From Haemaphysalis longicornis (lineage: Eukaryota > Arthropoda > Arachnida > Ixodida > Ixodidae), in the NCBI GenBank assembly GCA_013339765.2, contig CM023448.1:196642409-196706408 (forward strand): 64,000 bases of DNA. Reading direction: 5' to 3'. Made by a program: the position numbers and the translations under genes. The notes beneath the pieces are model-generated. The model had not been told where the DNA came from and did not search any database. It saw nothing but the letters and a program-made list of their open reading frames with translations. Positions 1 through 13,505 of this stretch are shown here, piece by piece. Positions within the stretch are counted from its first letter, which is position 1. Every line of letters begins with the position of its first letter.

Positions 1-3000
1 GCGGTACAAAAATCGTTTTCTTTCATGAAAATAACATCGGTAAGTCCCCAGAGGCTTAAATAAATCTCCTCTCAGTGGGATGCGGGTCCAACGGAATTTA
101 TGGTGTATTTCCACTGCTATAAAGCCTTTACAGTAATTGAGTGACAAGTGCCTCTAAAAAAGGTCCGAGTGTCCCTACCAGCCACCTCGGAGCGTTTACA
201 AAAGTCAGACAGGTAGTTTGTGGTTTTGGATGGCGTTGTTGAGGCCTCCTGAGGGCCCTGATGGGCGGCAGCGCAATACGTTAGTATTTGATGGTGTTCT
301 GGCAGGGAACGGCCGAGCGCAGTGACCGATTATCATTAAATAATTGAATCACGGAGTGCTTATAGCGGTTGTATTGAAGAGAGTACGACAAGTTTGGTGA
401 CGTACATTCGGAGGCTTTGTAACGTGAACACCAAGAGGCATTGCTTCGTCATCTGTTGCGCAAGGCTTCACCGGCGTACGCGAATTATACAACGCATGCC
501 GCAGCATAAGTGGATAAATCCATTCAATTCGTATACATTGCATGTCTTAAGCACTACAATAAGAGTTCCTATGTCTTTCGCTTTGTAGTACTTCGCACAG
601 CTGGAACCAAGTGAGATTAGTGTTCATTTCCAAACAACAAGGAGACATGTCTTAGCTAAAACTAACCCATATCAACTGCCCGCATTTATACCTCGCAATG
701 TTTCGCTCACTTTCGGCCGGTGGCAGCACAGCGCACTCGCGGGAGCATAACCAATCCTTTCGAACAGTATTAGCGTAGATAAATCCGAAGGACAACTAAA
801 CAAATGTGAGATACCTATATGCTTCCACGTATGTGTTAGAGGGAATGCTAACGCTTTTTCGTAGTTTCCAACTACCGCTAACCAACGTAAGCGCAATGGG
901 AAGTACACTGGTATCGTAATCGGGCCGTCAGAGCCCTGAAGCAGACGCTCAGAATGTCGCAACCATACGTACAAATACAATATTCATATCTGCAAGCGTG
1001 CCCATTATTCCAATGCCATTCTGGTGTAGGTGGCTATTCGAAACTGCGCTCGTCGCTTCTCTGACATAAACGTGGACGACTCCGTTTACTTTGCTTTGTT
1101 TTTTTTGCGCTTCCCTTCGAATGTAGCCACCGACACAGCGCGGTTGTTGACATTGCAAAAGTAGCGCTAACGGGCTGCCAACGGTGTGTACGTCGCAGGG
1201 TTTGCGCATGACCAGTTTGGTCGTTACTTCTCGAACAAACATTTAGAACTCGAACGTGGAACCGGTCGGCAAGCCACGGATTTTTCTACATAAACACCGT
1301 TAGTTATCAAATGCTTTTAGACGTAACGCCTGTTTACAATAAACAATTTATATTATAATATGAATTCTATAAATCTTATTATAATCGTGTTGCATATGCA
1401 ACCACGAAATCTGCCCTGCTCCCAGTATGACTTATTCTGCTCGTTTTTCGCTATTTTGATGCAATTGCATCGCATGACTCTATTTATGCGTTCGATTTGT
1501 TTTTGGGTGTCACACGTTTGTTACGACATGGCTGCCTATATTTTGGTTATTTTGCGTACCGCTTAACGTTGTACTGTGAGATCTCTTACGCTTTAAATTT
1601 GGGATCTTCTTCAGCCTTAACTAATTTGTGCATTTGATTATGTTAAAGTTTTCAATAAAACGTTCTATTAATACTTTCAGAGCAAATAAAGTAGACTTCT
1701 CACTCAAAGCAAGAGCCTCGTTGATCTTACCTGGCCCCAAAAATGGCCCCGGAAGCGCTTGCATTTCTCTCTCTAATTATATTATGTGAAACTGAACTTT
1801 ACCCCTCGCATTGAAATCCACGTTTCTGCAATACTGTGAGATCGGCAGATCTTCCCTTGTGCGAGTTATCAGCATTGGTGATTTGGTTTCTGCGATGTAA
1901 CATACATGACGACATCTTTGCGGGCCTCAAACGGAGTATGACACATATATAAAAATGCACGCAACTGTGTTCATACTCAAGGCTGAACTCCTGATGGTGC
2001 AACAACACCTTGTATAATTTTGCTAGATGGATGCTCTTACTATAGCATGGATATTTCTGTTTTTTGCACCTCGGTTGAAAGTTCAGTAACAAAACGAACG
2101 TCTCGGCTACAATCTTCGTGCACATCTCAGAAATGAAAATAAAGGGCGGCCTAAGCCTAAGCATGCTAATGCGTATCAACTCTTCGTGACAGGCTTTGTC
2201 ATACGAAGATACATTCATTTATTGTGACAGCGGATAACTTAAATGGTTTAAAAATCCGCCAGAACTTGTAATGGGCAATAACGTTGCGACAAAATTTTAA
2301 ACACGGTTTTCTTTCCAGGACAAGCTAATATCAATTTTCCGTTCTTTGTAAACTCTGTGTAACGAAAGAGAATACCTCTGAACAAGATATCCTTTACCAT
2401 GCCCGCGCTAAACAGCGGCAGAAATTCAGATGGAATTCAGAAGGGCTGCTGGCGCTCCAGCAAGTGATGCTGTCGTACTACAGACAGGGATTTCCGTTAG
2501 AATTTATGCATTTTGAGTTCGCGTTGTTGTGCGCTCAGCTGAGAACGAATACTTGAATGAAAAATTCATGACTTCGATCGACCTTTACTTGATTGTAAAG
2601 GTTTCATTTTTTATTTCCTGCTCGTACTTACGGCGCTCACGTGACACCTGAGAGCAAATGTTTGTTGTATTCTTAGCCAAAGAAGTATCAAGAGGAAATA
2701 GAACAATGTTTGGGCTGTTTAGGAATTTTATTTATAACGTCAGTTTGTCGTACATTCAGATTTTTCTGCGACAATGGGTGACAAATACTAGTTAGTTTTG
2801 TGCGATACCTAAGCCATTCAGAACTTCCTTTATTAAATCATGAGCAAAAATGGGTCGCCTTCGATTTCGAATTGTTAGTTATCAAATGCTTTTGAATGAT
2901 AAAATCTTCGTTGAGCTGGGTATGAATAATTTAGGCGAAGCTTTAAAAGAAGCTACCCCTGTGTCATGGTCAGTTATATCAGCCATAAATAAGATATCAA

Positions 3001-5395
3001 CCAGAATGACCGAAGTAGGATTTATTTATCCCTGAACTTTCGATGAAAGTTGTATTAATTACCAGTTCTCATGCCACCAGAACACCAGTACACAGAATAC
3101 TGAATCCGAATACGTTGAAGAATTCGAAAGAGATTTTTGTGTTATGTTGGTAATCAGCTTATAAATTCATATTACGGTGTCGTTGCGGTTTTGCCAAACT
3201 GTGCCGCCATTTCTTCGTTTGTAACTACCCGAGGACGTTGATAACTATTGCTGAAAGCTTTTGCGGTGCCCATGCCATTTTTGGAGTTGTCAATATGTTG
3301 TGTTAACTTATACATTCTGCGTTGGTTTCTTGTTTTCGTACGGAATCAAGCCTCCCAACCTGCAAGCAAGCACACTCGAACCGGTATGTATCTAACTCAG
3401 GTAACTGAGTTATTACTGACATCGACAAGTCTAAACATCCTCCTTAAAACATTTTAAAGCATTTGTGAATATCGTATACTGAATTATGAATTATAAGGAT
3501 TGATTTTTGACACCATTCGAGTTCCATAGATCGGAATTCTATTGTAACCCTATAGGTTTGGTGTTAACTCTTGGCATGTGTTTTTAAAGTTCAACGTATT
3601 TTACCCTTTGTCAGACCTGGCCTAGTACACTGTCTATTCCAAAAAGAAACTGATCGTGCACATTAACTAACAATAATCCGGCCATTTTGTCTACGGGGGC
3701 GGTAGATTCTTTTTATTTTTAGGATTTTAATAGCCACTACTGGTCTTACGGTAATACATTCATTACAATGGTTTTGCGCTTGCTGAAATTTATTTTAAAA
3801 CGCCAGCTGTTAGTGCCGAATTTCTGCGTTTTTCCTGCGTGGAGCTGCAGAGAACTGGTGTATGTGCCATCGTTGCGTTTGCAGCATTGTACACACGTAT
3901 GTAACAACAGTAATACATTGAAACGAAGTAACATCGACCGCGGAATAATCAAAGGGCTAATAAAATAACTGATTTCAATTAATCAATACATTCAATCAAT
4001 GGCTACCCTAATTTGTGTCAATAAATACTTTCAATGAGCAATTACTTTCCCAGAAGCTTATCTTTGTAGCCCACGTGCTTCTGTGTTGTAGTCCATCAAC
4101 TTTTCGTTTGCTTTGGGCCAAAAGGGCGAAAATGTCCTTTTTGGGGAGTATAATTTGAAGCAACAAAAGCTTGATACGGGCGAGTTCGTAGATTATGCTG
4201 TGATTATAATTTGAAAACAGAGTAGGCTTTTCTTTTCCTCCAGAATTTAAGATCGATGTTTGTTCCAGCGAATCCTTAGCAGAGCATTCAAGGGACGTTT
4301 GGAAACCTTAGGAACACAGATACCGAACGTCAAGAATTTTTGCTATTCTAATCAACGTAGCGCTCGCAAACCAACACTCGCCCTCATGGGCGACTGGAAA
4401 CATTAGGAGAAAAACCGTAACGAGGGCGCTCACCCATGGGACTTTCTGGCTGAAGGCTAATCTTAGATTCAAGCCAAGTTTTCTATAAAAAAACTAAAGA
4501 AAACTTCTCATTACGACAGCTTAGTGCTAGCAGTTAGTTCCACCTAGTCATATTCAAAGGGGTTTCACATGCAGCCGAAAAACTGGAGTTCAAACTTCAT
4601 CTAAGGGTTGATTAGCTCGTATCTAACGCCATGAAAATGATTTTTTTTAATTTCTATCGCTTTTTTCTCTCTCGCGTATCGTGCATACGACGTCGTTGGC
4701 CGTCTTGCGGAGCTGGCGCAAGAGCTACGCACTAGCCGAGAACGCTTACTCCGCATTAACCAAGATGAAGGCTATAAATATTCCCCGGGTCAGCTGAGCT
4801 TGCTACACCGGCATCTTGACACTCGTAACGGCGCGCAGTTTTGAAAGCCACTGAAAGCGGCTTCCCCGAATGGAATCCTTGCAGGCCTGCAGTGACAGGC
4901 GTTTTAATGAACGTACACTGAAGCTCCGCATAAAAATCTGAACAGCGTTTCGTTGAAGTGGTGTCTCTATTACAACTGTATAACAAAACATGAAAATTGA
5001 CATTTTCTTTTTTTGTCCCGCAGAGAGTGCTTTCGTGCGTTTACCAGGGTGAAATATGCAGGCGTATGCTACTCTCTCGGCTAGACGGGGTGGGCGCAAG
5101 TGCCAAAGAATGCAGTAATGACAGCGCGACAATTATAAAAAAAAAGAAAAAACTACTTATGCCAAATGTGTTACCGACGCCGATCATGTTTAATGTAGAG
5201 GTATTGAGACAGACATGCAGCGATTATTTTTCAGAATTAGTAGAGCAGCAACATTTACAATATTTCATATTAAATTAGGAAGCTCCTTCTGGGCTTGCCG
5301 TTCTGTGACTTTTTTTCTCTTCCCTTCGAAAGGCCCCAATACGTCCGGCTCGGCGTCAGATTTGAGAGCTCGGATGACAGCTATTTTAGGGTGAC
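1..5395. other. Unassigned sequence
   Basis: No protein domain, RNA gene or transposon terminus could be recognised. Open frames are short (up to about 139 codons), overlap on both strands and show no family motif. A pyrimidine run ending in CCGCAG at about 5005-5024 resembles a splice acceptor, but no convincing exon follows. The sequence is AT-leaning, like intergenic or intronic DNA. Confidence 0.5.
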
Positions 5396-5399
5396 CACT

Positions 5400-5795
5400 T
5401 AGCATTCAAAAAAGCCTCGAGTTTTAGTGGTGAAAGCCAAGGGCTACACAAAGGGTCCAGTTCGTTGCTTGGCTGCAGTATTTTCTCGCTTCACACACAC
5501 ACTGTGTTTTAAACGAACGTACCCGTTATCGTTTATGCCTAAAACGGTCGTATAACATGTCGTAGCGATGTATACATGCACCCGTCCTATGAGTCGACCA
5601 GTATAGTTGAGAGGAATGGGTACTTTGGCCAACCTCGGTGTTTAACTGGCACCGAGGTCTTGCACTCAGGAGTCTTAGTTTTCCCCACTTCGGCAAAACC
5701 AGGCGCCACGACCGGGCGTCGAACCCGATATTTTGTGGTCACCCCTACAAGTTTTTAGACACTGCGAGCCATGACGTTGGGTGGCACGCCAGTGT
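5400..5795 (-). mobile_element. Possible tRNA-derived SINE, minus strand
   Basis: Read on the minus strand, the stretch has a tRNA-like head: TGGCTCGCAGTG near 5762-5773 resembles a pol III A box, and GGGTTCGACGCCCGG near 5706-5720 matches the B box well, at a spacing typical of tRNA-derived SINEs. The body then continues to lower coordinates. It contains an 8-bp hairpin, CCTCGGTG/CACCGAGG at 5633-5657. The body does not match the tick-type SINE seen elsewhere in this window. No terminal duplication or tail was found, so the limits and the call itself are tentative. It may instead be a tRNA relic within another repeat. Confidence 0.35.
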
Positions 5796-8700
5796 CGGCC
5801 CTTAGGTGTAAAAACAATGAAATATATACTTTTGCTATCTTTAAGGGAAAAAATAGTTGCCTGCGGCGCAAAAATGAACATATTGCTTAAGGGCAATGAT
5901 TTACGTTACCCGGGACAATTCCAAATCGATTGGCTATTCTAGAAGGTGTAATACTTGCAAACAAATGAGTCTACCTCTCTATTCCCTCTACCCTGCTAGC
6001 AGCTGAGCTGTTACCTTGCGTTCAACCCAATTCTAAAGTCTTCTTGAAGTCAACTGCTTCTCTAGAGTTTTTCCTTACTACTGGCCTGCATCTTCACTAC
6101 GGAATTCAAAGGCAAGAGCGATCGGGTGAGCCCTATTCGCTTATTTATTAGTCGCCGCCTTAAACGCTAACTGACGCCAACAATAGTTACACGTGCTGCG
6201 GTACCCTTCGAGACCCATCTGCGCCGCATCTGCAACGATACCTCGTAACGTGGCTTAAGATTTCGTCTTCCTTTATCCCCTTGACCACCGTGCAGAGAAA
6301 GTTAGTAACTTGGTCTCAAACAATCGCATGCCCCTACCGTGGGTGACATAATCGTCCGGTTAATAACTATTTAAAAGCACCGCATCTCCTCCTCCACCCT
6401 TTGTGGAGAAAGCCATTGTACGGATGAAGGGCGTCACTCGGTGAGGTACGCATGTAGTCTTATCAGAAAACGACACCCGGAAAAAGGGCAAGAGGGGACA
6501 GGAAAGCAGGAGTGCGCGCTACTTGCATGTTTAAACATGGCTCGGCACTGGTGGTTGGGGAGGCAGAAAAGCCCACATCGCATCGCCCTACGCTTCGCTC
6601 GCCGTGGTGAAGCCATATGTCCATGACACGTGGCTATGTCGGACACCACGGCGACCACAACGGCCACCCAACGCTCAGCTCGCTTGGAAGGTGTTCTCGC
6701 AGCCCGGCTTCTGCCGCGTTTGCAAAACGCTGCACAAGTCTAGCACTCACGTAACACAACCCATGGCCAGTTCGTGACAGTTTTCATGCTGATGAACTAC
6801 AAATATCCAATGATAGTGAGCTCCATTTGATTATTCATTGCATCTTAGTCAGCGGGTAAGTTGTAAAAAAGAAGCCTAGTATTTTTTACAGTGAAGCTGT
6901 TTGCCTCTCTGTAGTCAAACTTTTTCGCGGTGACCGTGAGCAAAAAGAAGGTGAAGAAAAAAGAATGTGTAAGCAAGCCAGAGCACGGAGAAAAAAAATA
7001 AAAATGAATGCGACACAGCCGCTCAAGTTCAAAGAGACCCCCCGCCCCCTCCTCCTCCTTTTTGGCATTCCGGGAGAAGACCACGTGTACGTGTGAAAAA
7101 ACGCAGGCCTCAACGCCACGCTACGAACCCGTACACAGCCAGCATACAATCATCTACACCGCCGCCGGGAGGACGAAGCAGGAGTAGCACGAAGAAGGAA
7201 CGGGGAAGAGGAGCTCGGCACCTCAGAGCTTCCCTGGCCATCCACTTTTGAAGGACAAAATGCCGTTTGGCAGGCTGCTTGGTCTTTAGCCTTGTTATTT
7301 TCCTAGCCCTGCTCTCACTCTTTGCCGAACCTACCCATTCTCAATTCCTACATGACCTGTAGAGCGGAAACACTTTCAACTGGAACGAGCAACTTCACGG
7401 GAAAAGGGACCATGAAACGATGCAGGACCTTTGTAGCGACACTTTGGTAGGCTTGGCGGGTGGTTCCATTGAATTGCATCCACGAGTACAATAATTTCTT
7501 TGATTTTCTTCGGTAGAAGGCCAGTTTATTTTCCAGGTTATTTTCCTGCTTTACGTATTCTTGATTTAATGATATTAATTAGGTGGTCTTCAGTACGTCG
7601 ACTCTATCTTTACCCCCTATCAGAAGACCACAGATTTACTTTGAAGCGTTATTCTCAACTCGTACACCCTCTCCCTTACTGAGGTTCTTTTTCCAAATTT
7701 CGTCTTCTGCCCCTTACGGTGCTGTGATGACAACTCTGTACATCAGAAACACACCAGCATCATCTGCAGTACCTGTATTGACATTTACAATAAAATGGAT
7801 GGGATTTTTAGTTTAACCACTAGTGTTTTTTTCATGCCCATTTCCCATTTATTCGTATGCACAAATACGTATGCTTTATTACAGCGAAGCTCTACACCTC
7901 TAGTTGCCAACGTTTTCATCCCCTTGGGCTAAAACGCCAACGTGCCAAGGCCTAAGATGTTGAGCGCGTGCGTCAGGATAATCAGGCATACACCATAGAG
8001 CTCAGAATTTGTTTAATGAAACCACAAAACCAGCATCGAAACCGCATTATGCGTGATAATGCGCCAGTGAACAATGGGACCCCGACCCCGCCCATGTGTT
8101 CCTGTAAACATTGTTTGCAGATTATGTTTGAAGGCGAGGCAGGACTCGTATTACTAAAGAGAGCAGATCTTAATACGACGAGCGCATGTGTCAGGCTAGA
8201 CAGGACCCAGCATTTGCCGCCAGAGAAGCCGAGCGTAAGTGTCAGTAGATAAGATATTAGAGCACCACCACAAGGGCACGCAGGTCAGCAACGGCGGTCA
8301 TTTAGGGGTTATCAATGTTGCGAGATTCCCGCATCTACGGCCTCACCCTTAACTTCGACCGGGTCGTTCGTTAACAACACCACCGAAGATGCAGCAAAAC
8401 GGCATTTTTGGACACACGTCTGCCACTGAAATCCTGTTACACGCGTTATCTTTGATTCGCATTAAAAACGACGTTAGTCGCGCTCAGCCGCAGAGCAGGG
8501 GGGGAAGACTAAGCCTACCAGAGTTGACCGACTAAAAGGCATAGACTACAAAATGGCGGTACCCATGAATCATCGCAGTGTAAACAAATGTCACATAATG
8601 TGAACTGACCAATGATCATGGCGGCGGCCCGTAACAATAGGAGAAAGTAGTGCCGATATTTTGTACCCTTATCTAGTGACACTAGCCGAGTGCAAGAGAC

Positions 8701-9268
8701 AAGCCTGCCGAGACGATGAGAAACGTTTCATACCTTCGGTCATCCCCATTTGTCGTGGTTTAAAACAGATTTTCTGGACATCCACTTTCGCAAGGTAGGA
8801 TAGAAGCAATTTTTCTCATGTTGCTTCTCGCCGCAAATCCAACCAATGCATCGCCTTGGTTCCGACTGCCTATTACAAAGTTCCTACAGCACGTCCGCCT
8901 ACCTACATCTTCATACATTTGCGTTAAAATCTCATATCATTATGGTGTACTGAGCCTTTACCTAATTCATTGCCCATTCAACATCGAAGTTTTTTGCTGC
9001 TCAAGCATTCACAACTGTGATGGAAGAGCATGTGGTCTAAGTTAGCTCATATGGCTCCTTCGAAGTCAAGCACCAAGGTGCTGACGTTGCCGCATAAATA
9101 CAGCGCTGCTGACTCAGAGTTCGAGAGGCTTTGAGCAGTGCGTAAACGAGCAGAAAGACGAGCTCGTCGGACGCTAGAGCCTGAGGATATCCGAGCTTCC
9201 AGGCGTGCTGAGAGGACGGTCCAGAGGCATATGGCCAAGCTAGCGAAGCGTGTATGGGAATCCGGAAA
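5796..9268. other. Unassigned sequence
   Basis: Nothing recognisable was found. The region has short overlapping open frames only. A purine-rich stretch around 6930-7060 yields phenylalanine-rich minus-strand frames that look compositional. Confidence 0.5.
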
Positions 9269-9325
9269 ATGCATAGAATCATTCGCATAGAATGCATAGA
9301 ATGGGTATCGGAGAATGCATAGAAT
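9269..9325 (+). repeat. Short imperfect tandem repeat of GCATAGAAT
   Basis: The motif GCATAGAAT recurs four times with irregular spacing, immediately before the region where LINE protein similarity begins. It may mark the 5' truncation junction of the LINE. Confidence 0.6.
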
Positions 9326-11214
9326 CGTTTGTGCCTCTGGTAACTAAAAAACCGAAGCGAAAAAATCCGTGGATTTCTCGGGTGATACTGAGGTTAACAA
9401 GGCAAATAAAGCGTCTAAAGAAAAAAACGAAGTCTGAACGTAACGTATTCAGAAAAATCGCCAAGCTTTCAGTAAAATTGAAAAATCAAATTCAAACAGA
9501 GAAGCAGCGTTATTTTGGGGAGTCCTTGCGGAATTACTTGACCTCGTGTCCCGAGAAATTTTAGAGGAGCAGTTCACGCACGTCGAAAGAGTGTGACGTC
9601 TTCAATGTCGGCGCTATTCTCACGCACGACAATGCTCGAATTGCAAATGCTTTCAAAGATCATTTCAAATCGGTTTTTCCTTGTGGCAACTCTGTATTAC
9701 CGCCCTTTGAAACTGTTTCGCCGCGAATGCCCGATATTGTTGTTAGTGAACAGGGCATATTGAACATGCTTGTGAACCTTGATATCAGAAAATCTTCTGG
9801 ACCGGACAATATCCCTAACGCGTTCCTAAAGAGATACGCTGAATGGATGTCGAAGTACCTCTATGTTCTTTTTACAAAATCGCTGTGTGAGGGCCAGGTT
9901 CCGGACGACTGGGAAACAGCCAGAGTCAAGCCTATCCATAAATCTGGAAACGAGCACAGTGTCAAAAAACCGTCCTGTCTCGCTAACTTCAACCGTTTGT
10001 AAACTTCTCGAACACATTATCCACAATAGTATTTCACATTTTCTGGATGAACATAACATCTTAAACCAAGATCAGCACGGATTCAGGACGGGATTTTCAA
10101 CAACGACACAATTGGTATCAACAATACACGACTTCGCTACTTCAATTAATAATGGCAAACAGACGCAATTTTTATGGATTTTTCAAAAGCTTTAGACAAG
10201 ATTTCTCACAATAAATTAGTATAGAAATTAGAAAAAAATCTCGGGAATGATCAACTTATTAAATGGATATCAGCCTAGTTTAAAAACGGGGAACCATTTG
10301 TAGTTTTTAACAATCATTCCTCTCACAAGGATCCCGTTGACTCTGGCGTCCCCCAAGGGTCGGTTCTGGGTCCCCTTCTATTTACTTTGTATATTAACGA
10401 CATAGTAAACGATATCCCTGTAAATATTAGGCTCTATGCGGACGATTGCGTTATTTACTCTGAAATCGAATACCCGAAGAACCAAGTTTTGTTAAACGAA
10501 TCGCTAAACAAGGTTGCTTCCTGGTGCGAGGCTTGGCAAATGTCAATCAATTTTGAAAAAACGGTGTACATGTCCATTTCTCATAAGAAAAACAAATTAA
10601 ATTTTCAAAACTTCACAAACAATGTCATTCTTTCGAAGGTTCAATCCTACAAATATCTTGGGTTGTGGATAACAAGCGATCTTAAATGGACAAAACACAT
10701 TGACGTAGTAACTTCCAAGGTTAGTCAGAAACTATTCTTTTTACGAAGGACTTTGAAACTTTCATCTCCATCCGTCCGTATTCTTGCTTACAAATCGATA
10801 GTCCTGCCCATACTTGATTATGCCGGGGTGATCTCGGATTCATTTACTCAAATTAACATTCATAAAGTTAGAAAAAATAGAAAAAAAGAGCAGTTCGCTT
10901 CATATATAAGAGTTATGTACGAACCTCGGTAACTGAACTGTTAGTAAGAGCTAACTTACCTTCACTTTCAGAAAGAAACCGTCTATATCAATTAATTAAT
11001 GGGCATTACAAGATAGACATTGGAAAAATTATTTCATTTTCTTCAGGTTACGCCTCTAGACAACGCCATGATCGTACAATAACTCGGTGCCGTACCCGCA
11101 ATAATTGCTTCAAATATTCTTTTTTTCCCCAGAACTGTGCAGGATTGGAATAGTTTAAATAACGATCAAGCCACAAAACAATCTTTAGCATCCTTTGCCG
11201 CTGGTCTAGAATAG
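9326..11214 (+). pseudogene. Reverse transcriptase of CR1/L2-like LINE, broken
   Basis: The product would be a non-LTR retrotransposon reverse transcriptase that copies element RNA at a nicked target. Visible blocks in order are RNPW-like linker (NPWISR, about 9360), SSGPDNIPNAFLK (about 9796), the QHGFRTGFSTTTQL block (about 10073), FMDFSKALDK (motif A, about 10170), VPQGSVLGPLLFTLYINDI (motif B, about 10345), catalytic YADD at 10435-10446, YKYLGLWITSDLKW (about 10650) and the C-terminal FFPRTVQDWNSL (about 11125). Reading needs several frame changes: one lies near 9965, one after 10155, and there are stops around 10220-10280. No RNase H block is visible, which fits CR1/L2 rather than I-type elements. 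The copy is clearly dead. Confidence 0.85.
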
Positions 11215-11470
11215 CAGAGAAAATAATTTTACTTGTGTGCTAGCTTTGTTTTCTTTTCGTAAAATGAGAGTGATGTTTCATCTGTACTATTTGGTTACGT
11301 TTGTTTACGTTTGTAAAACGCAAGTGATGGTTCTTTGTTTGCCTTGTGTTATATGGCTGCCCACTATGTGAAATGTGAGTGACGGTTCCATCTGTTTGCC
11401 TGGTGTTATATGTTAATATCTTCGTCTTTTGTACCCACCTTCTAAAATCCTTCCAGGGGATTGCAGTACC

Positions 11471-11472
11471 AA

Positions 11473-11547
<75 letters not shown>

Positions 11548-11550
11548 ATA
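11471..11550 (+). repeat. (AATA)n microsatellite, LINE tail
   Basis: About 20 uninterrupted AATA units directly follow the LINE 3' end, so this is best read as an expanded retrotransposon tail. Confidence 0.95.
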
Positions 11551-11612
11551 CGTTTGCTCGAAGATGGACCCGAGGAAGACGCTTTCCAGAATATGGCGCC
11601 TGGTTCGAAGCC

Positions 11613-11641
11613 CGCGGCCCCCCCTCCCCCCCCCCCCCCCC
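11613..11641 (+). repeat. Poly(C) tract
   Basis: A near-pure run of C, with one T at about 11625, lies just before the second LINE. In the plus frame it reads as a proline run, which is composition rather than a protein feature. Confidence 0.9.
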
Positions 11642-13234
11642 CAACTCAACTGCACCGATCTAACTCCATTGCACTCGGCACAAACACGACTGATCTACAC
11701 GTTGCGAACGCCTTCTCTAGGAAAATTACCATGGCGCCGACAACTGTACTACCATTATCTTCGCTCCCGAGTGAAGATTCCCGAGATGCCGTCTGCCATG
11801 GACGTGCCATTATCAATGACAGAACTGCTGGCTGCCCTGGTCTCCATAAAAAATCCACGCGCACAGGTCCGCATGACGTCACTTATACAACCCTGTTCCA
11901 TTTAGGCGAAAATGGGAAAAGCTGCCTCCAAAACGTTTTTAATCGCTCGTGGGAGACTGGCGATCTGGAGCCAAAATGGAAACACGCTCGCATTGTGCCA
12001 GTTCTCGAGCCAGGGAAAATTCCAACTGCCATCAATTCCTACTGTCCCATACCCCTACTCAGCTGTGTCGGCAAGCTGATGGAGAAGATGGGGGTTTATC
12101 GCTTAAACTGGGGCCTAACAGTCAGAAATGTATATCCTGCACAGATGTCTGGTTTCCGCAAGGGTCGTAGCAGATTTCATAATGCAATCGCACTTGCATC
12201 CAGCATCAAACAAGCTAGGTATAGGCGAAACACCGTCATTGCCGTATTCCTGGGCATCGAATCTGCTTATGACAGCGCAGCGCATGACGCTATTCTCTTG
12301 GCTATGAAGTCTTCAGGTGTCGGAGGCCGGATGTATGCATGGCCATCAGACTACCTTTCCGACAGGTACATCTGCATGTCAACCGACAGCGGCAACTGAG
12401 TGACCCGAAGTGTTCCTCAGGGCGGGGTGATATAAGCCCCACGCTATTCAACATCTCCATTATAGGCCTGGGGAAATGCTTGTCGCAGTCGGTCGAAATC
12501 TCCCTCTATGCGGACGACATCTGCATATGGAGCTCTGGCCATAACAGGATGTGCTACGGTCGAAACTGCAGCGAGAAATAGACTCCATTGCAGTGTTCTT
12601 TGCAGCACGAGGATCGAAAATCTCGGCAAGCAAATGTGCTGCATTCGCTTTTACGAAACGGGACCTCACGCACTACGGGCTCACTGTTGGGGGCAATGTC
12701 ATCCCATACGTTCCCAACCATAGCTTTCTGGGAGTGACATTCGACAGGTCACTCACCTGGTCACCTCATGTCCGCCATCTCAACGAGATGCTCTACATCA
12801 ATCGTCCGCATATTCTGTATGCTCTCCATTTACTCCGATAGTTTCTCTGTTAACTCTCTCCTTCGACTCTACGAAGCACTCTGCGTTGTCCTCACACGCT
12901 GCACTATCGCTGTATTGGTCCTTCTTTCTAAATGAATGATCAAGGCTCTAGAGACCATTCAAGCACAGATCTTGAGGTCCTGCATTGGTGTACGGAAAAC
13001 TACCTCTGTTGTGGGAACACTGACGTAAAGCCGACGCCAGTTACCCTTGGCTTTCGGTGCGCAGGAGCTTCTTCGCGTGCGACTGCGGATTGTGGCTTAG
13101 CAATGTGATCACCCTTTGGCGTCAAGTTCGGTCACTGAAGTGTGTGACTTCCTGTCGCATTATTACCACCCACCCGCTCTTCTGCCTCCGCAATGGATGT
13201 TCCCTGTCATAAAAATAGTTACCACAGTGCCCGG

Positions 13235-13252
13235 AATTACACGGAAGGAGCA
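13235..13252 (+). repeat. SINE target-site duplication, left copy
   Basis: AATTACACGGAAGGAGCA is repeated exactly at 13488-13505 and flanks the SINE, giving an 18-bp perfect TSD. Confidence 0.95.
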
Positions 13253-13487
13253 CCCGCCGTGGTGGCTCAGTGGCTAAGGTGTTGTGCTGCTGAGCATGAG
13301 GACGCGGGTTCGCTTCCCGGCCGCGGTGGCCGCTTTTCTGATGAAGGCGAAACGCAAAAACGCCCGTGTGTACGAGATTTCGGCGCACGTTAAAGATCCC
13401 CAGGTGGTCAAAATTAATCCAGAGCCCTCCAATACGGCGTGCCTCATCGCCTCCATTGCGTCGCCACGTTAAACCCCACAAGCAATC
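13253..13487 (+). mobile_element. Full-length tick-type tRNA-derived SINE
   Basis: This is the best SINE copy in the window. It starts CCCGCCGTGGTGGCTCAGTGG (A-box region). It continues to the B box GGGTTCGCTTCCC near 13307, a conserved body with TTAAAGATCCCCAGGTGGTC near 13390, and ends TTAAACCCCACAAGCAATC. It carries no protein gene; pol III would transcribe it and a LINE would supply mobility. The 18-bp perfect TSD shows that it inserted into the already present I-type LINE between its RT and RNase H regions. The structure matches Ruka-type SINEs of ixodid ticks; that name is from memory of the family and was not searched. Confidence 0.92.
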
Positions 13488-13505
13488 AATTACACGGAAG
13501 GAGCA
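13488..13505 (+). repeat. SINE target-site duplication, right copy
   Basis: This is the exact repeat of 13235-13252. Confidence 0.95.

Larger units (their letters stand above)
9326..11550 (+). mobile_element. CR1/L2-like LINE, 5'-truncated, with (AATA)n tail
   Basis: The element begins within the linker ahead of the reverse transcriptase and runs through the C-terminal LINE domain. After the stop near 11214 comes about 250 bp of 3' untranslated sequence. It ends in TTGCAGTACC followed by an (AATA)n tail at 11471-11550. Two other places in the window share this end motif (CTGCAGTA...AATAAATA): the plus-strand remnant ending near 18660 and a minus-strand tail near 19325-19420. That suggests one family. 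No endonuclease domain is present and the 5' boundary is uncertain. No target-site duplication was identified. Confidence 0.8.

Noticed and set aside
5005..5278. Exon behind a good pyrimidine tract and CAG
   Set aside because: The following 80-codon reading ends in AT-rich low-complexity sequence and shows no conserved motif or matching donor.
11554..11650. Proline-rich N-terminus ahead of the second LINE frame
   Set aside because: It is produced by the poly(C) tract; LINE similarity starts downstream.
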